Source of the DNA: an uncultured Rhodospirillaceae bacterium
Lineage (GTDB): Bacteria > Pseudomonadota > Alphaproteobacteria > UBA8366
NCBI GenBank assembly: GCA_913043025.1
Contig: CAJWLM010000022.1
Span: forward strand, 1-48,359
Length of the DNA: 48,359 nt
Direction of reading: 5' to 3'
Shown: one piece after another, positions 1 to 8,596 of the stretch
Position numbering within the stretch: position 1 is the first letter of the stretch
Layout of the letters: every line of letters starts with the position of its first letter
Notes under the pieces: model-generated
Told to the model about the DNA's origin: nothing
What the model saw: only the letters and a program-made list of their open reading frames with translations
Database searches by the model: none
Made by a program: the position numbers and the translations under genes

Positions 1-327
1 ATAGCGTTTGTTTGGTCGCACGGTATTTCCCAACTCTGTATGTGTCTAAAAAAAATGATGCAAGGTAGCATGCAATTGTTTGTAATACTCCAATGATTGG
101 AGAACAGGATAGTTTTTTAGTAATCGGAGGGAGTAAGTAAATTTGGTACTGTCGTCTATTATTTATAAATATACTGTGAAAAAATCATGCGAATGTACGA
201 TTAAAGGTTAAAAGACCCTCTCAATTATTCTCGGATATCTTTTTTTATTCTCACACCAAAACAAATTTATCTGTGACGATTGGTCTAAAATAGGGTAGCT
301 AAAGAAAAACATTGTAGGAGCTTAACA
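1..327. other. Non-coding stretch upstream of the selenoprotein candidate
   Basis: This is AT-rich sequence without an open reading frame I can support on either strand. The last part contains the ribosome binding site AGGAG (316-320) for the ATG at 328. A TAAAAT at about 286-291 could be a -10 box, but I see no convincing -35 element. Confidence 0.5.
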
Positions 328-738
328 ATGACCAAACATTTTCTGCGTATGGCGACGTTTTGTGTTTTACTGATCGGTGGGCCTGCGGTAGTGCAGGCAG
401 AAACTGATTGGATCGTCTATAAGCCAGGCGTTGTAAAAGAGGTTGTAGTAAAAGGGGATACTGTTCTTCTTGGCTACCTGTCTACTTGGTGAGGAACCTG
501 CGCGCAGCAAAAAAGCGTGCTTAAGGAGCTCCGTGCGAGCCACCCGAAATACAATAAAATTATTAAATTCATTCTTGTCGACTGGGACAATTTCAACTCA
601 CACGCTGTTACAACTAGTCGTGCCATTCCACGGAGGTCTACTCTTGTACTATTAAAAAATGGGAAAGAGGCTAGTCGGTTGGTCGCGGAGACGAATATTA
701 AGAAGATAAAAACGTTTCTAGATAACGGGCTAAAATAG
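328..738 (+). CDS. Exported thioredoxin-like selenoprotein (UxxC), UGA-encoded selenocysteine
   Basis: The frame opens at ATG 328, seven bases after AGGAG, and runs 136 codons to TAG 736-738, broken only by TGA at 490-492. Residues 1-24 form a Sec signal peptide (MTKHFLRMAT..., cleavage after VVQA), so the product should act in the periplasm. The TGA is residue 55 in W-U55-G-T-C58, the place of the first cysteine of a thioredoxin CxxC motif. Downstream, the fold continues without damage: helix after the motif, the strand FILVDWD, the cis-proline segment AIPRRSTL (P101), and a final strand and helix. From memory, cysteine homologues in Rhodobacterales carry WCxTC followed by a similar VPRRSTL segment. 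Sec is inferred, since no sel genes lie in this window. The alternative is a nonsense mutation or a sequencing error in a TGC/TGT codon. The intact downstream frame and the adjacent hairpin argue against decay. Confidence 0.78.
493..532 (+). promoter_or_regulatory. Bacterial SECIS-like stem-loop after UGA 490-492
   Basis: The stem GCGCGC (500-505) pairs with GCGTGC (515-520), six pairs including one G-U, around a nine-base loop AGCAAAAAA (506-514). The second loop base, 507, is G. Lower pairs are possible: 497-498 with 525-526, and 493-495 with 530-532, separated by internal loops. Bacterial SECIS elements are hairpins inside the coding region just after the UGA, with a G among the first loop bases, which SelB reads. 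Only 13 bases lie between the UGA and the loop, slightly shorter than typical. A competing four-pair hairpin (506-509 with 518-521) exists. Confidence 0.6.
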
Positions 739-771
739 TAGTTTCCCTAACAAAAGCTCGTTTAGAATTTT

Positions 772-1155
772 TTAACACCCTTTATATTTTTTTCGAACGC
801 ATTCGCGTGCAAGCTCCTGTGCTTTCTCAAGTTGGGACGCGGTCATTCTTTTGGCGATTACATCCCTATTTGCGGTGGCATTTTTGTGTCCTGACGACGC
901 GGCTATATTTGACCACAAATGTGCATACACATGGTCCTGTATAATACCGTGTCCCAGGGCATACATAAGGCTGAGATTATATTGTGCAGAAACGTGCCCC
1001 TTCTCAGCCAGCGGTTTCCATTCTTGTAAGGCAATCGCATAATTCCCTGCTTTATATGCCGCAACGCCTTTAAAAAAGTCACCACTCCAACTTGGACTCG
1101 TGCTCGTAAGAAACACGGCTATGCTGAAACAAAGTGTTATTAACATGTTTTTCAT
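772..1155 (-). CDS. Small secreted Sel1-repeat protein
   Basis: The protein has 127 residues, starting at ATG 1155. The N-terminus is a signal peptide (MKNMLITLCFSIAVFL...SWSG), followed by the motif FKGVAAYKAGNYAIALQEW and at least one full Sel1 (TPR-like) repeat around residues 43-75 (PLAEKGHVSAQYNLSLMYALG). A second degenerate repeat follows (YAHLWSNIAASSGHKNA). The C-terminus ends in the cysteine-bearing tail ARECVRKKYKGC, also found in the next Sel1 gene. Sel1 repeats mediate protein-protein contacts; a specific partner cannot be read from the sequence. It is convergent with the thioredoxin-like gene, with only 33 bases between them. Confidence 0.85.
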   Translation of the reverse strand: MKNMLITLCFSIAVFLTSTSPSWSGDFFKGVAAYKAGNYAIALQEWKPLAEKGHVSAQYNLSLMYALGHGIIQDHVYAHLWSNIAASSGHKNATANRDVIAKRMTASQLEKAQELARECVRKKYKGC

Positions 1156-1224
1156 TTTTAAATTTTGCCAATTAAAAGGTATTTTATGAAATTTGGTAAA
1201 ACCGTTTTTCGTCTTAGCACTTTA

Positions 1225-2145
1225 TCACTTGGCGTTATCTCCGACTAACCAATATTCTTTTGCAAATCCAATTCGGTAGGCCTGCCTACTTTTCCATGTG
1301 CCAAAACCGGTTCCATGCCAGTCAATACATACCAAGCCAGGCCATCTCAATTGATTTTTGTCTCCGTGATACCGCCCATATAAGTTACCGTTCATATCAG
1401 ACCATGACCGCACTGTACCAAATTGCTTTGTTGGTGGATGGATCTCTTTATCACCCCAAGCCTTATTCCAATTTGGGTTTTTGAAAACATACATACCTTC
1501 GTAGATATTTTGAGTGGAGAGCACTACAAAATCAGACTGTTTAGCGCAACCTTTGAGTCTTTTGTGTATACATTCCCGCGCGAGTTTTTTGGCAGTGGTT
1601 AGGTCTACGGGTGTCAAATATTTTTCAAGAAGATCTCTATTTTTAGCGGCATTTTTATTTCCGTGCAGCGAAGCTACATTCCACCACATATGAGCATAAA
1701 TGTAGTTTTTAGTGATGCCTTTCCCTTTTGCGTAAGCGTGCCCAAGATTATACTGAGAAGGGGCATATCCCTGCTGAGCAGCGAGTTGAAACCATTTAAC
1801 CGCAGCCACCAAATCTTGTGGTTCAGCATTACTGGTTGAGATCATTACACCAAGATTATGCTGCGCGTTAGCATTTCCTTGTTTAGCAGCGAGTTTATAC
1901 CACTTCCTCGCAGCTTTAAGGTCCTGGGGAACACCTAACGCCCTTCTATACATTTGGCCAAGATTATACTGGGAAGAAGCGTGCCCCTGTTGGGCAAGCG
2001 GTCTCCATTCCTCCAATGCAGTTTTGTAATCACCAGCACCGTAAGCAGTTAAGGCTTTTTCGAGGTCATTACTCCAACACGCATTGTCAGTGCCAAAATG
2101 TAGAAGTATGACCACAAAAATTATTTTGGTTAATTTTTTGAACAA
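1225..2145 (-). CDS. Secreted Sel1-repeat protein with extra C-terminal domain
   Basis: The protein has 306 residues; the start I can support is TTG at 2145, giving MFKKLTKIIFVVILL, a signal peptide ending near ACWS. Residues about 28-180 hold four Sel1 repeats (PLAQQGHASSQYNLGQMYRRALGV; LAAKQGNANAQHNLG; LAAQQGYAPSQYNLGHAYAKG; YAHMWWNVASLHGNKNA). The end of that part, LARECIHKRLKGC, matches the tail of the neighbouring 127-residue protein, suggesting duplication. Residues about 210-306 form a further tryptophan-rich, probably beta, domain (FKNPNWNKAWGD, WSDMNGNLYGRYHGD) that I do not recognise. It is likely periplasmic and its function is unknown. Confidence 0.85.
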   Translation of the reverse strand: MFKKLTKIIFVVILLHFGTDNACWSNDLEKALTAYGAGDYKTALEEWRPLAQQGHASSQYNLGQMYRRALGVPQDLKAARKWYKLAAKQGNANAQHNLGVMISTSNAEPQDLVAAVKWFQLAAQQGYAPSQYNLGHAYAKGKGITKNYIYAHMWWNVASLHGNKNAAKNRDLLEKYLTPVDLTTAKKLARECIHKRLKGCAKQSDFVVLSTQNIYEGMYVFKNPNWNKAWGDKEIHPPTKQFGTVRSWSDMNGNLYGRYHGDKNQLRWPGLVCIDWHGTGFGTWKSRQAYRIGFAKEYWLVGDNAK

Positions 2146-2330
2146 CTAAACCTATCAAAATTCTTATCTAACTCAGAGATCATTAGAAGCAGTCTTTTAT
2201 CATGATCTCTTATTTTCCTGGTGCCATCTTGCTTATTCTTAGTTTAATGCATCATAATAAAACGTTACAGCCATCGTACGTTAAATGCGTGAATACTCAG
2301 TAGGTAAAGATGTAGCATTTGGGGAGATCC

Positions 2331-3434
2331 ATGCCAGTAAGCAAACAAACACTCAACATTTGGATTGCGTCATGTGCGCATGTGCATAGTGACCTGCTCC
2401 ATAATCGGCGTAGTTTTGCCGAAGCAGTTGAGCAAAGTGAAAATGGGGGCAGGGAAGGTGGTCCACCTTTCGATTGGGATATAATGCTTTATCTTGGTGA
2501 TTTCGTCGGGACGCATCACCCGCCAACAGACAAAGAGGCTGAAGCCGTTTTGGCTCAACTCAATTCGGTACAGAAACACACAAAATCGCAGATTTACTCA
2601 ATTGCCGGCAATATAGATGCAAGTGGGCCGAATGAAAAAACACAATGGTGGTTTCGTAAATATATTGATCCGACAGGAGAATGTCCGGAGTTATCCGGTG
2701 TGAAAAATGAAGAGAGACCTTATCCGGTTGTTGGTACGTGGGAACGATATCGGTTCAATATTGGAAATGTATCTGTCTTAATGATGGGTGACCGGAACGA
2801 TGGCGGCCCGCCGCAGGGTCGTGCCGAAAAAGGTGGGTGGCCGGCGGGTGCAATCACTGATGAGACATTTGCTTGGTGGCGAAAAGCGGTAGAGAATAAT
2901 GATGACCAGATAATGATTACCTGTGCACATCATCTCCTCCGGGATACGACCACGGCAACGGCACCATTTGAAGGAGTTAATGGCGGTTACCATAAGCGTT
3001 ATGATGACGCTGAAGGTGCTTCTTATCTGTATTTTGTTGGTGAGGATGCTAATACGGACCAATTCGAGGATGTATTCAAAAATAATGTTGGCAAGCTATC
3101 CTTTTGGTTCGGTGGTCATACTCACACTCACCCAGATGATCTTTATGGAGATAAAAGTCTTGTTGAAAAACGCTGGGGTACAACTTTTTGTAACGCCGCT
3201 GCTCTAACCCGTCACCATGGTAGCTTTGACCAAAATTTCACTCAGGAAGGCCAACCTTTACGAACTGGTACACCAATGAGTAGATTGCTAACTTTCACCG
3301 AGGGATCTCAAGAGGCAATCCTTAAGTGTTATTTGCATACATCAGATCACGCGCCGCAGGGCTGGTATGAGCCACAGGAACGCGTCATTAAATTACCGCA
3401 GCCATTTAGCTTCGATAGTAAGAGGATTGGCTAG
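2331..3434 (+). CDS. Calcineurin-like metallophosphoesterase
   Basis: The protein has 367 residues. ATG 2331 follows GGGGAGA and is preferred to the in-frame TTG at 2319. Motifs of the calcineurin-like phosphoesterase superfamily appear in order: CAHVHSD (residues 15-21), YLGDFVG (54-60), GNID (93-96), CAHH, and near the C-terminus GGHTHTH. Together these bind two metals. The substrate cannot be told; enzymes of this fold cleave phosphomonoesters or diesters. There is no signal peptide, so it is cytoplasmic. A methyltransferase and a dioxygenase follow on the same strand, suggesting one transcription unit. Confidence 0.85.
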   Translation: MPVSKQTLNIWIASCAHVHSDLLHNRRSFAEAVEQSENGGREGGPPFDWDIMLYLGDFVGTHHPPTDKEAEAVLAQLNSVQKHTKSQIYSIAGNIDASGPNEKTQWWFRKYIDPTGECPELSGVKNEERPYPVVGTWERYRFNIGNVSVLMMGDRNDGGPPQGRAEKGGWPAGAITDETFAWWRKAVENNDDQIMITCAHHLLRDTTTATAPFEGVNGGYHKRYDDAEGASYLYFVGEDANTDQFEDVFKNNVGKLSFWFGGHTHTHPDDLYGDKSLVEKRWGTTFCNAAALTRHHGSFDQNFTQEGQPLRTGTPMSRLLTFTEGSQEAILKCYLHTSDHAPQGWYEPQERVIKLPQPFSFDSKRIG

Positions 3435-3543
3435 AGGGAAAATAATGACGTTTCGTTTGTCAGCGGTCTATTTTCTTAAGTACGTCCTCTGTGTTCCGCT
3501 GGACCAACGAGTTTAAACACAAGGGAAAGGATCATATTGTCTC

Positions 3544-4203
3544 ATGGATGACCCAATCGGCAGTCACCCAACCAGGGCAGAACAATTAGATATTTTAGCA
3601 ACTATGATCACAGACCAAGCAAAACCAAATGATTGTGTTCTCGATCTTGGTTGTGGAACTGGCTACGTTGCATCGCTGATTTTAGAAAAGCGCAGCGATC
3701 TTTACTTCACTGGTGTTGACATAAAGGCAGATTCAATAGTCGAGGCTAAAATCAATCTTACCTCTCATAAAGACAGGACTGAGTGGTTTGTTGGTGACCT
3801 TGAAGCGATTGAAGAGATCGAAATTTCGGATGTGTGTTATCAATTTATTATTACAGCTTTAACTTTCCATGATTTACCAGATAGCGCCAAACGTGATGTA
3901 ATCTCGTTCGCTTCAACACGTCTGCCTTCGGAAGGATTTTTCTTTCTCTATGACCGAATCCGCCTTACGGAGAAAAGCTTCTTTCCTTTGCAGAAGTCTA
4001 TTTGGAATAGGATTAACAGTATTTATGGCCGGGGCATGCGCTCAGCAGAAAGTTTTGAGGCTTATGAGGCAGATATTATGCCGAACAATAGGCCCGGGTG
4101 TTTAGATGATTATATAAAATGGTTCGGTGAGGCAGGTATGAAAGCCCAGATTTTGCACCTGCACGGCAATGTAGCCCTCATAGGTGGTTCAAAGGTAGGT
4201 TGA
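3544..4203 (+). CDS. Class I SAM-dependent methyltransferase
   Basis: The protein has 219 residues. Motif I for S-adenosylmethionine binding is VLDLGCGTGYVAS (about 32-44), followed by the acidic residue at the end of strand 2 (FTGVD) and a motif-IV-like segment (QFIITALTFHDL). The fold is the usual Rossmann-type methyltransferase; the acceptor substrate is unknown. AAAGGA lies about 16 bases upstream of the start. The stop codon is one base from the GTG start of the next gene, so the two are probably translated from one mRNA. Confidence 0.88.
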   Translation: MDDPIGSHPTRAEQLDILATMITDQAKPNDCVLDLGCGTGYVASLILEKRSDLYFTGVDIKADSIVEAKINLTSHKDRTEWFVGDLEAIEEIEISDVCYQFIITALTFHDLPDSAKRDVISFASTRLPSEGFFFLYDRIRLTEKSFFPLQKSIWNRINSIYGRGMRSAESFEAYEADIMPNNRPGCLDDYIKWFGEAGMKAQILHLHGNVALIGGSKVG

Positions 4204-4204
4204 C

Positions 4205-5044
4205 GTGTCTATAGGAATAAATAAAGCCGCTAATGCAATTGGCGCTGAGATAAGTGGCGTAGATTTATCAAAGCCTATTGAACCTCAAACTGTTTCTGAA
4301 ATTCGTCAGGCATTTTTGGATCATTGTGTGATTTTCTTCCGTGATCAAACTTTAACAGACGATGATCTTATGAGAGTAGGGCGGTATTTTGGTGAGCTGC
4401 AACCGTTACCACCACACCGTCAATTCCCTGGCATGTATCCTGAGTTGCTAATAGTCGAGAAAAAACCAGAAGATGTGATCAACTTTGGTTGGGAATGGCA
4501 CTCTGATACAAGCCACCTTCCAATTCCGTCTTTAGGATCAATTCTGTATGCCTTAGAGGTTCCTAAAAAGGGTGGCGATACTTTATTTGCCAACCAGTAT
4601 GTTGCTTATGAAACACTTAGCGAAGACATCAAAGAAAAGATAAACCCTTTGAATGCGATACACGCAAATGGGCGTATTCATAATACATTAAAGAACAATC
4701 GGATCCCCAAGAGGGGTGAGGAAGTTGCGTCCGCGGGTCATTCCGACGCGTGGTCAACGCATCCTGTCGTCCGCACACACCCTGAAACAAAAAAGAAGGC
4801 TCTTTATGTGAACTTAACGCACACTGAGTCTATCGAGGGTATGAGTGTCGCTGAAAGCCAAGATTTGCTGCATTTTCTTTATGAGCATTCAACCCAAGAC
4901 AAGTTTACATGCCGCTTCAAGTGGCAAAAAGGGTCAATTGCCTTTTGGGACAATCGCTGTTGTCAACATGCAGCCCTTAATGATTATCCTGGGGAATACC
5001 GATTAATGCACCGGGTGCAGATTAAAGGCACTAAGCCCGCGTAG
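4205..5044 (+). CDS. TauD/TfdA family Fe(II)/2-oxoglutarate dioxygenase (first copy)
   Basis: The protein has 279 residues with a GTG start one base after the methyltransferase. The facial triad of the TauD/TfdA family is visible: H99 and D101 in WHSD, and distal H255 in DNRCCQHAA, with R270 in the C-terminal LMHRVQ segment as the likely 2-oxoglutarate-binding arginine. Family members hydroxylate substrates such as taurine, alkylsulfates or aryloxyacetates so that they fall apart. The real substrate is unknown. It is one of three members of the family within 9 kb. Confidence 0.9.
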   Translation: MSIGINKAANAIGAEISGVDLSKPIEPQTVSEIRQAFLDHCVIFFRDQTLTDDDLMRVGRYFGELQPLPPHRQFPGMYPELLIVEKKPEDVINFGWEWHSDTSHLPIPSLGSILYALEVPKKGGDTLFANQYVAYETLSEDIKEKINPLNAIHANGRIHNTLKNNRIPKRGEEVASAGHSDAWSTHPVVRTHPETKKKALYVNLTHTESIEGMSVAESQDLLHFLYEHSTQDKFTCRFKWQKGSIAFWDNRCCQHAALNDYPGEYRLMHRVQIKGTKPA

Positions 5045-5115
5045 TTAGAGGATAGGACAAGGTGTCAATCAGTGGTCCACAAAACTTTTTCTTAAACTTA
5101 TCTTTAGGCTACATT

Positions 5116-5205
5116 TGGCGGAGAGAGGGGGATTCGAACCCCCGATAGGTTTAACCCTATGCCGGTTTTCAAGACCGGTGCATTCAACCACTCTGCCATC
5201 TCTCC
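5116..5205 (-). tRNA. tRNA-Ser(UGA)
   Basis: Read on the minus strand, the acceptor stem GGAGAGA pairs with TCTCTCC, followed by discriminator G and an encoded CCA (5116-5118). The anticodon loop CTTGAAA is flanked by the stem ACCGG/CCGGC region and gives anticodon UGA. A long variable arm typical of class II serine tRNAs and the T-arm motif GGTTCGAATCC are present. The anticodon reads serine UCA codons; this is not a selenocysteine tRNA, whose anticodon would be UCA. Confidence 0.96.
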
Positions 5206-5339
5206 GAACTTTGGCGTAACACAACTATTCCACCAGGTTATAAATATATGACCGTATCTTGCTAGGAAATTCAATATTTACTGCTTATCGAGCTCCCACA
5301 GTCTTTTTGCTCGAGGGATATTATCTTTTATGAATGGTT

Positions 5340-6226
5340 CTACAGAACGTTCAAAATATTATTTGCCATAGTAGGATGATTGTCAGCAATATTTGTCCTG
5401 CGCAGAATGCGAGGATATTTATCAATAGGGTAAGGGCTCGCTCGATGCAAACAGGCACGGTTATCATACATCACTAAATCGCCGACCTGCCATTTGTGAT
5501 CATATGTAAATCTTTTTTGACCAGCAAACTTCAGCAACATCTCCAATTCTTTGCAGCTTTCTGCTTTATCTTCCCCTTCTATGTAGGCTGCATATGAACT
5601 CACATAGAGGGCTTTTTGCCCGTTTACAGGATTTACCCGCATCATTGGATGTCGTACGGGTGGGAATTTTTTTGCCTCTTCATCACTAAGAAATTTAATA
5701 TTCATGTGGCGACGAGAATGTGCGTAGTGATGAACGGCTGTTCTATTTTGAAAACGCTTCTGGTCCTCTTTGGACAGTCCATTCCAAGCAGCTCTGAGGG
5801 GGTGGCAAATTGTGTATGGCCACCCTCAGGCGGAACGATACACGCCCGAAGAATTGAGGCAATGGAAGGGATTGATTTATAGGACCCATCGGTGTGCCAC
5901 ATCCTTTGACCTTTTCGGAAGCGCGCGCGAGGTTCGTTAGCTTTATATAAATTCCCTTCTTTGTCATAGTTTATTACAACATTTATATTAGGTCGGTGGT
6001 GATAGCTCCCAAAGTTTTTGCGCGGCCGTTCGGATACACCAAAGTATTCGGTAAAAGCGATATGTGCCTCGTCTGTTATGAATTGTTTTGGAAAGAAAAG
6101 TAAGGAATTCTCCTCGAATGCTTCCCTCAGTATATCTATCATGCCGCGGTTAAGCTTCTGTGATAGATCAATGTTGGTTATTTTCGCTCCAAATACTGGA
6201 GTTAATCGACAAATACTTGGTTGCAC
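5340..6226 (-). pseudogene. TauD/TfdA dioxygenase split by a one-base frameshift (second copy)
   Basis: The upstream part (6226 to about 5800, GTG start after AAGGAGGA) carries the family N-terminus and WHTDGSYKS with the first His and Asp. In the same frame it then runs into nonsense ending at 5702. The other frame continues the protein: AWNGLSKEDQKRF, HHYAHSRRH, then PPVRHPMMRV and the distal histidine in NRACLHRASP, ending at 5340. The switch falls at or near a run of five C on the coding strand (G5798-5802 on plus). A sixth C would join both halves into one protein of about 295 residues. It is either a recent pseudogene or an indel error in the homopolymer. All catalytic residues survive across the two parts. 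Confidence 0.8.
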
Positions 6227-6419
6227 TGTCTTCCTCCTTGTTCGAATTAATATACAGTAAGGAGTGGGTGCTTGATAATACAGAGTAGGGGATTGGCTTT
6301 AGATATTGAGTGCTACAATGTAGCTGTAGGTTTCGTAAAGAAGTGCAGCAAAGGTAAAATGATCATCGCCAATTTGGATGGGTTACAGCGAATACCGGAT
6401 TTACGATAGAGGATAAATT

Positions 6420-7346
6420 ATGGAAACAAAGTACATCGGTGGTCCCGAAGGGCTCAAGGCATCAATCGTTGGAGTTGGATGCAACGCATTCGGCAAGCGA
6501 ATTGATGAAGCAGCTACACATGCTGTAATTGATGCAGCGCTGGAAGCCGGCATAAACTTTTTCGACACTGCCGAAACGTATGGAGGGGGGCTTTCGGAAG
6601 AATTTATTGGAAATGGTCTGAAGGGCAGACGAGATGAAATGGTTCTCGCTACTAAATTTGGTCACAGTCATTCTAATGTTGAGGGAAAGAAAAAGGGCTC
6701 GCCTGAAAATGTAAAGGCAACAGCGGAAAAGGCTTTAAAAGCATTGAAAACAGACCGAATTGACTTGTTTCAGCAGCATCGGCCAGATCATGAAACCCCT
6801 GTTTCTGAAACTCTGGGAGCTCTTGACGAATTAGTTAAGGAAGGGAAAATACTATTTTATGGTTGTTCATATTACACGGGCCTAGAAATGCAGGAAGCTG
6901 TTGATGAGGCTGCACGATGTAGTTTGAAAGGTTTCGTTACAGCTCAAAATAGTTGGAATATGCTAGCACGAGACATTGAGAAGGATCTCATTCCGGTTTG
7001 TGAACATAATAATATTGGCCTTCTTCCCTACTACCCTATAGCCAAAGGACTTCTGACTGGCCGTTATAAAAGAGGCGACGAACCCGAGGCGGGCAGCCGA
7101 ATGGATGGTGCTAATGACATTGAAACAGCGGATTTCGACTTGTTAGAACGTCTGGAAATATTTGCGAGGGACAATGGCTATGATTTATTAACGCTCGCCA
7201 TTTCTTGGCTCGCAGCGCAGCCCTGCATTGCGTCGGTAATTTCTGGTGCATCTAAACCCGAGCAATTGTTAGCAAACGCAAATGCTTCGCGTTGGAAACT
7301 AAGTGCTTCAGATATGGAAGAGGTTGACCGACTTTTGGCAGAGTGA
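6420..7346 (+). CDS. Aldo/keto reductase
   Basis: The protein has 308 residues. The aldo/keto reductase tetrad is present: D49 (FFDTAETYG), Y54, K79 (LATKFG) and H120 (FQQHRPD). The C-terminal part (SVISGASKPEQLLANA) is the NADP(H)-binding segment of the family. Such enzymes reduce aldehydes and ketones or work in reverse; the substrate is not evident. It precedes the acyl-CoA gene set by 84 bases and is transcribed in the same direction, so it may belong to the same pathway. Confidence 0.9.
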   Translation: METKYIGGPEGLKASIVGVGCNAFGKRIDEAATHAVIDAALEAGINFFDTAETYGGGLSEEFIGNGLKGRRDEMVLATKFGHSHSNVEGKKKGSPENVKATAEKALKALKTDRIDLFQQHRPDHETPVSETLGALDELVKEGKILFYGCSYYTGLEMQEAVDEAARCSLKGFVTAQNSWNMLARDIEKDLIPVCEHNNIGLLPYYPIAKGLLTGRYKRGDEPEAGSRMDGANDIETADFDLLERLEIFARDNGYDLLTLAISWLAAQPCIASVISGASKPEQLLANANASRWKLSASDMEEVDRLLAE

Positions 7347-7430
7347 CCAATTTGATAGCCAATTGTCATGAGACTGTAACGTAAATATTATGCACCCATG
7401 GTGCATGATTTGGTTGATTTGGAGATATGA

Positions 7431-8582
7431 ATGGAAGAGACGGGTGCCTGGGAATTGCCATCTGAATTGGTGTTGCTACGGGATAATATCAAAAAATTCA
7501 TGAGAGGAGATGTATGCCCCGCAGAGGAAACGCTGGAACACGATTCTTATAGAATGCCAAACACATTGTTAGAGCCCTTGCAAAAAAAAGCAAAGGAGGA
7601 ACTTGGTGTTTGGTGCATGAATACCCCAAAAGAATATGGCGGCAGTGAGCTCTCTCTGCTAGCACAAGCGGTAGTGGCTGAGGAGGCTGCACAATGTAGA
7701 ATGGGTGCTTACGTTCCCGCTTGCGGTGCCTTCGGAGTTGATCCGCCAAACGTGATATTTGATGGATCTAAGTTGCAGATTGAAGAGTACGGGAAACGCA
7801 CCATTGAGCAAGGATTGAAGGCATTCGTCGCTATTTCTGAGCCTGGTGGCGGCGCCGATCCCGCCAGAGCAATTCAGTGCAAGGCTCAGTTGAAGGGCAA
7901 TCAATATGTTTTAAATGGTACAAAGCTCTGGATAACCGGAGCCGAAGCTGCAGAGTGGGGAATTGTGTTTGCTCGTACCGATAATGGAATAACATGTTTC
8001 ATTGTTGATAAAGGAATGGAGGGGATAGAAACTCGGCCAGTTCCAGTTATCCGGTCCTACTCTCCATCAGAAGTAAATTTTGTAGACTGTAAAGTTCCAG
8101 TGGAAAATTTGCTCGGCGAGGAGGGTAAAGGGTTTGCTCTTTGCCAGAAATGGTTAGTTCACATGCGTATTCCATATTCAGCCAACGTTATTGGCATTGC
8201 CCAGCGTTCTCTTGAGCTAGCCATAGAGTGGGCAAAACAACGTGAAACTTTTCGATCAAAGCTCGCTGATAAACAGGCGGTGCAATGGATGATTGCCGAC
8301 TCAGAAGTTGAAATTAGAGCAGCACGATTATTAACTTATCAGGCAGCTTGGCAGGCCGACCTTGGGCACGATGTAAAGGTTGCAGCATCTATGGCAAAAC
8401 TTTACAGCACGGAAATGGCCGGTCGTGTAGTTGATCGCTGTATTCAAATTTTTGGCGGTATGGGTGTTGCTGCGGAAATGCCTCTAGAGCGTTGGTACCG
8501 AGAAATGCGTATTAAGAGAATAGGTGAAGGACCATCTGAAGTGCACAGAATGGTTATCGCTCGTGACTTGTTAAGAAATTAG
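7431..8582 (+). CDS. Acyl-CoA dehydrogenase family protein
   Basis: The protein has 383 residues, the normal family length. It shows the N-terminal helical domain, the middle beta domain with AISEPGGGADPARAI and LNGTKLWITGAEAAEW (FAD contact region), and the C-terminal helical domain with QIFGGMGVAAEMPLERWYREMRI. E366 in IGEGPSE sits where many family members carry the catalytic base. FAD-dependent alpha,beta-desaturation of an acyl-CoA is expected. Fourteen bases separate it from the crotonase gene, so the two are probably cotranscribed. Confidence 0.92.
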   Translation: MEETGAWELPSELVLLRDNIKKFMRGDVCPAEETLEHDSYRMPNTLLEPLQKKAKEELGVWCMNTPKEYGGSELSLLAQAVVAEEAAQCRMGAYVPACGAFGVDPPNVIFDGSKLQIEEYGKRTIEQGLKAFVAISEPGGGADPARAIQCKAQLKGNQYVLNGTKLWITGAEAAEWGIVFARTDNGITCFIVDKGMEGIETRPVPVIRSYSPSEVNFVDCKVPVENLLGEEGKGFALCQKWLVHMRIPYSANVIGIAQRSLELAIEWAKQRETFRSKLADKQAVQWMIADSEVEIRAARLLTYQAAWQADLGHDVKVAASMAKLYSTEMAGRVVDRCIQIFGGMGVAAEMPLERWYREMRIKRIGEGPSEVHRMVIARDLLRN

Positions 8583-8596
8583 TAGGATGGACGGAT

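Noticed and set aside
470-655. Plus-strand frame across the TGA region as a separate gene
   Set aside because: It is in a different frame from the thioredoxin fold, has no recognisable domain and overlaps the better-supported selenoprotein.
517-738. A 73-residue protein starting at GTG 517
   Set aside because: It is only the C-terminal part of the thioredoxin-like protein; starting there loses the redox motif, and no ribosome site precedes it.
5116-5205. tRNA-Sec as identity of the minus-strand tRNA
   Set aside because: The anticodon is UGA (serine), the acceptor stem is seven pairs, and the variable arm is that of a normal serine tRNA.
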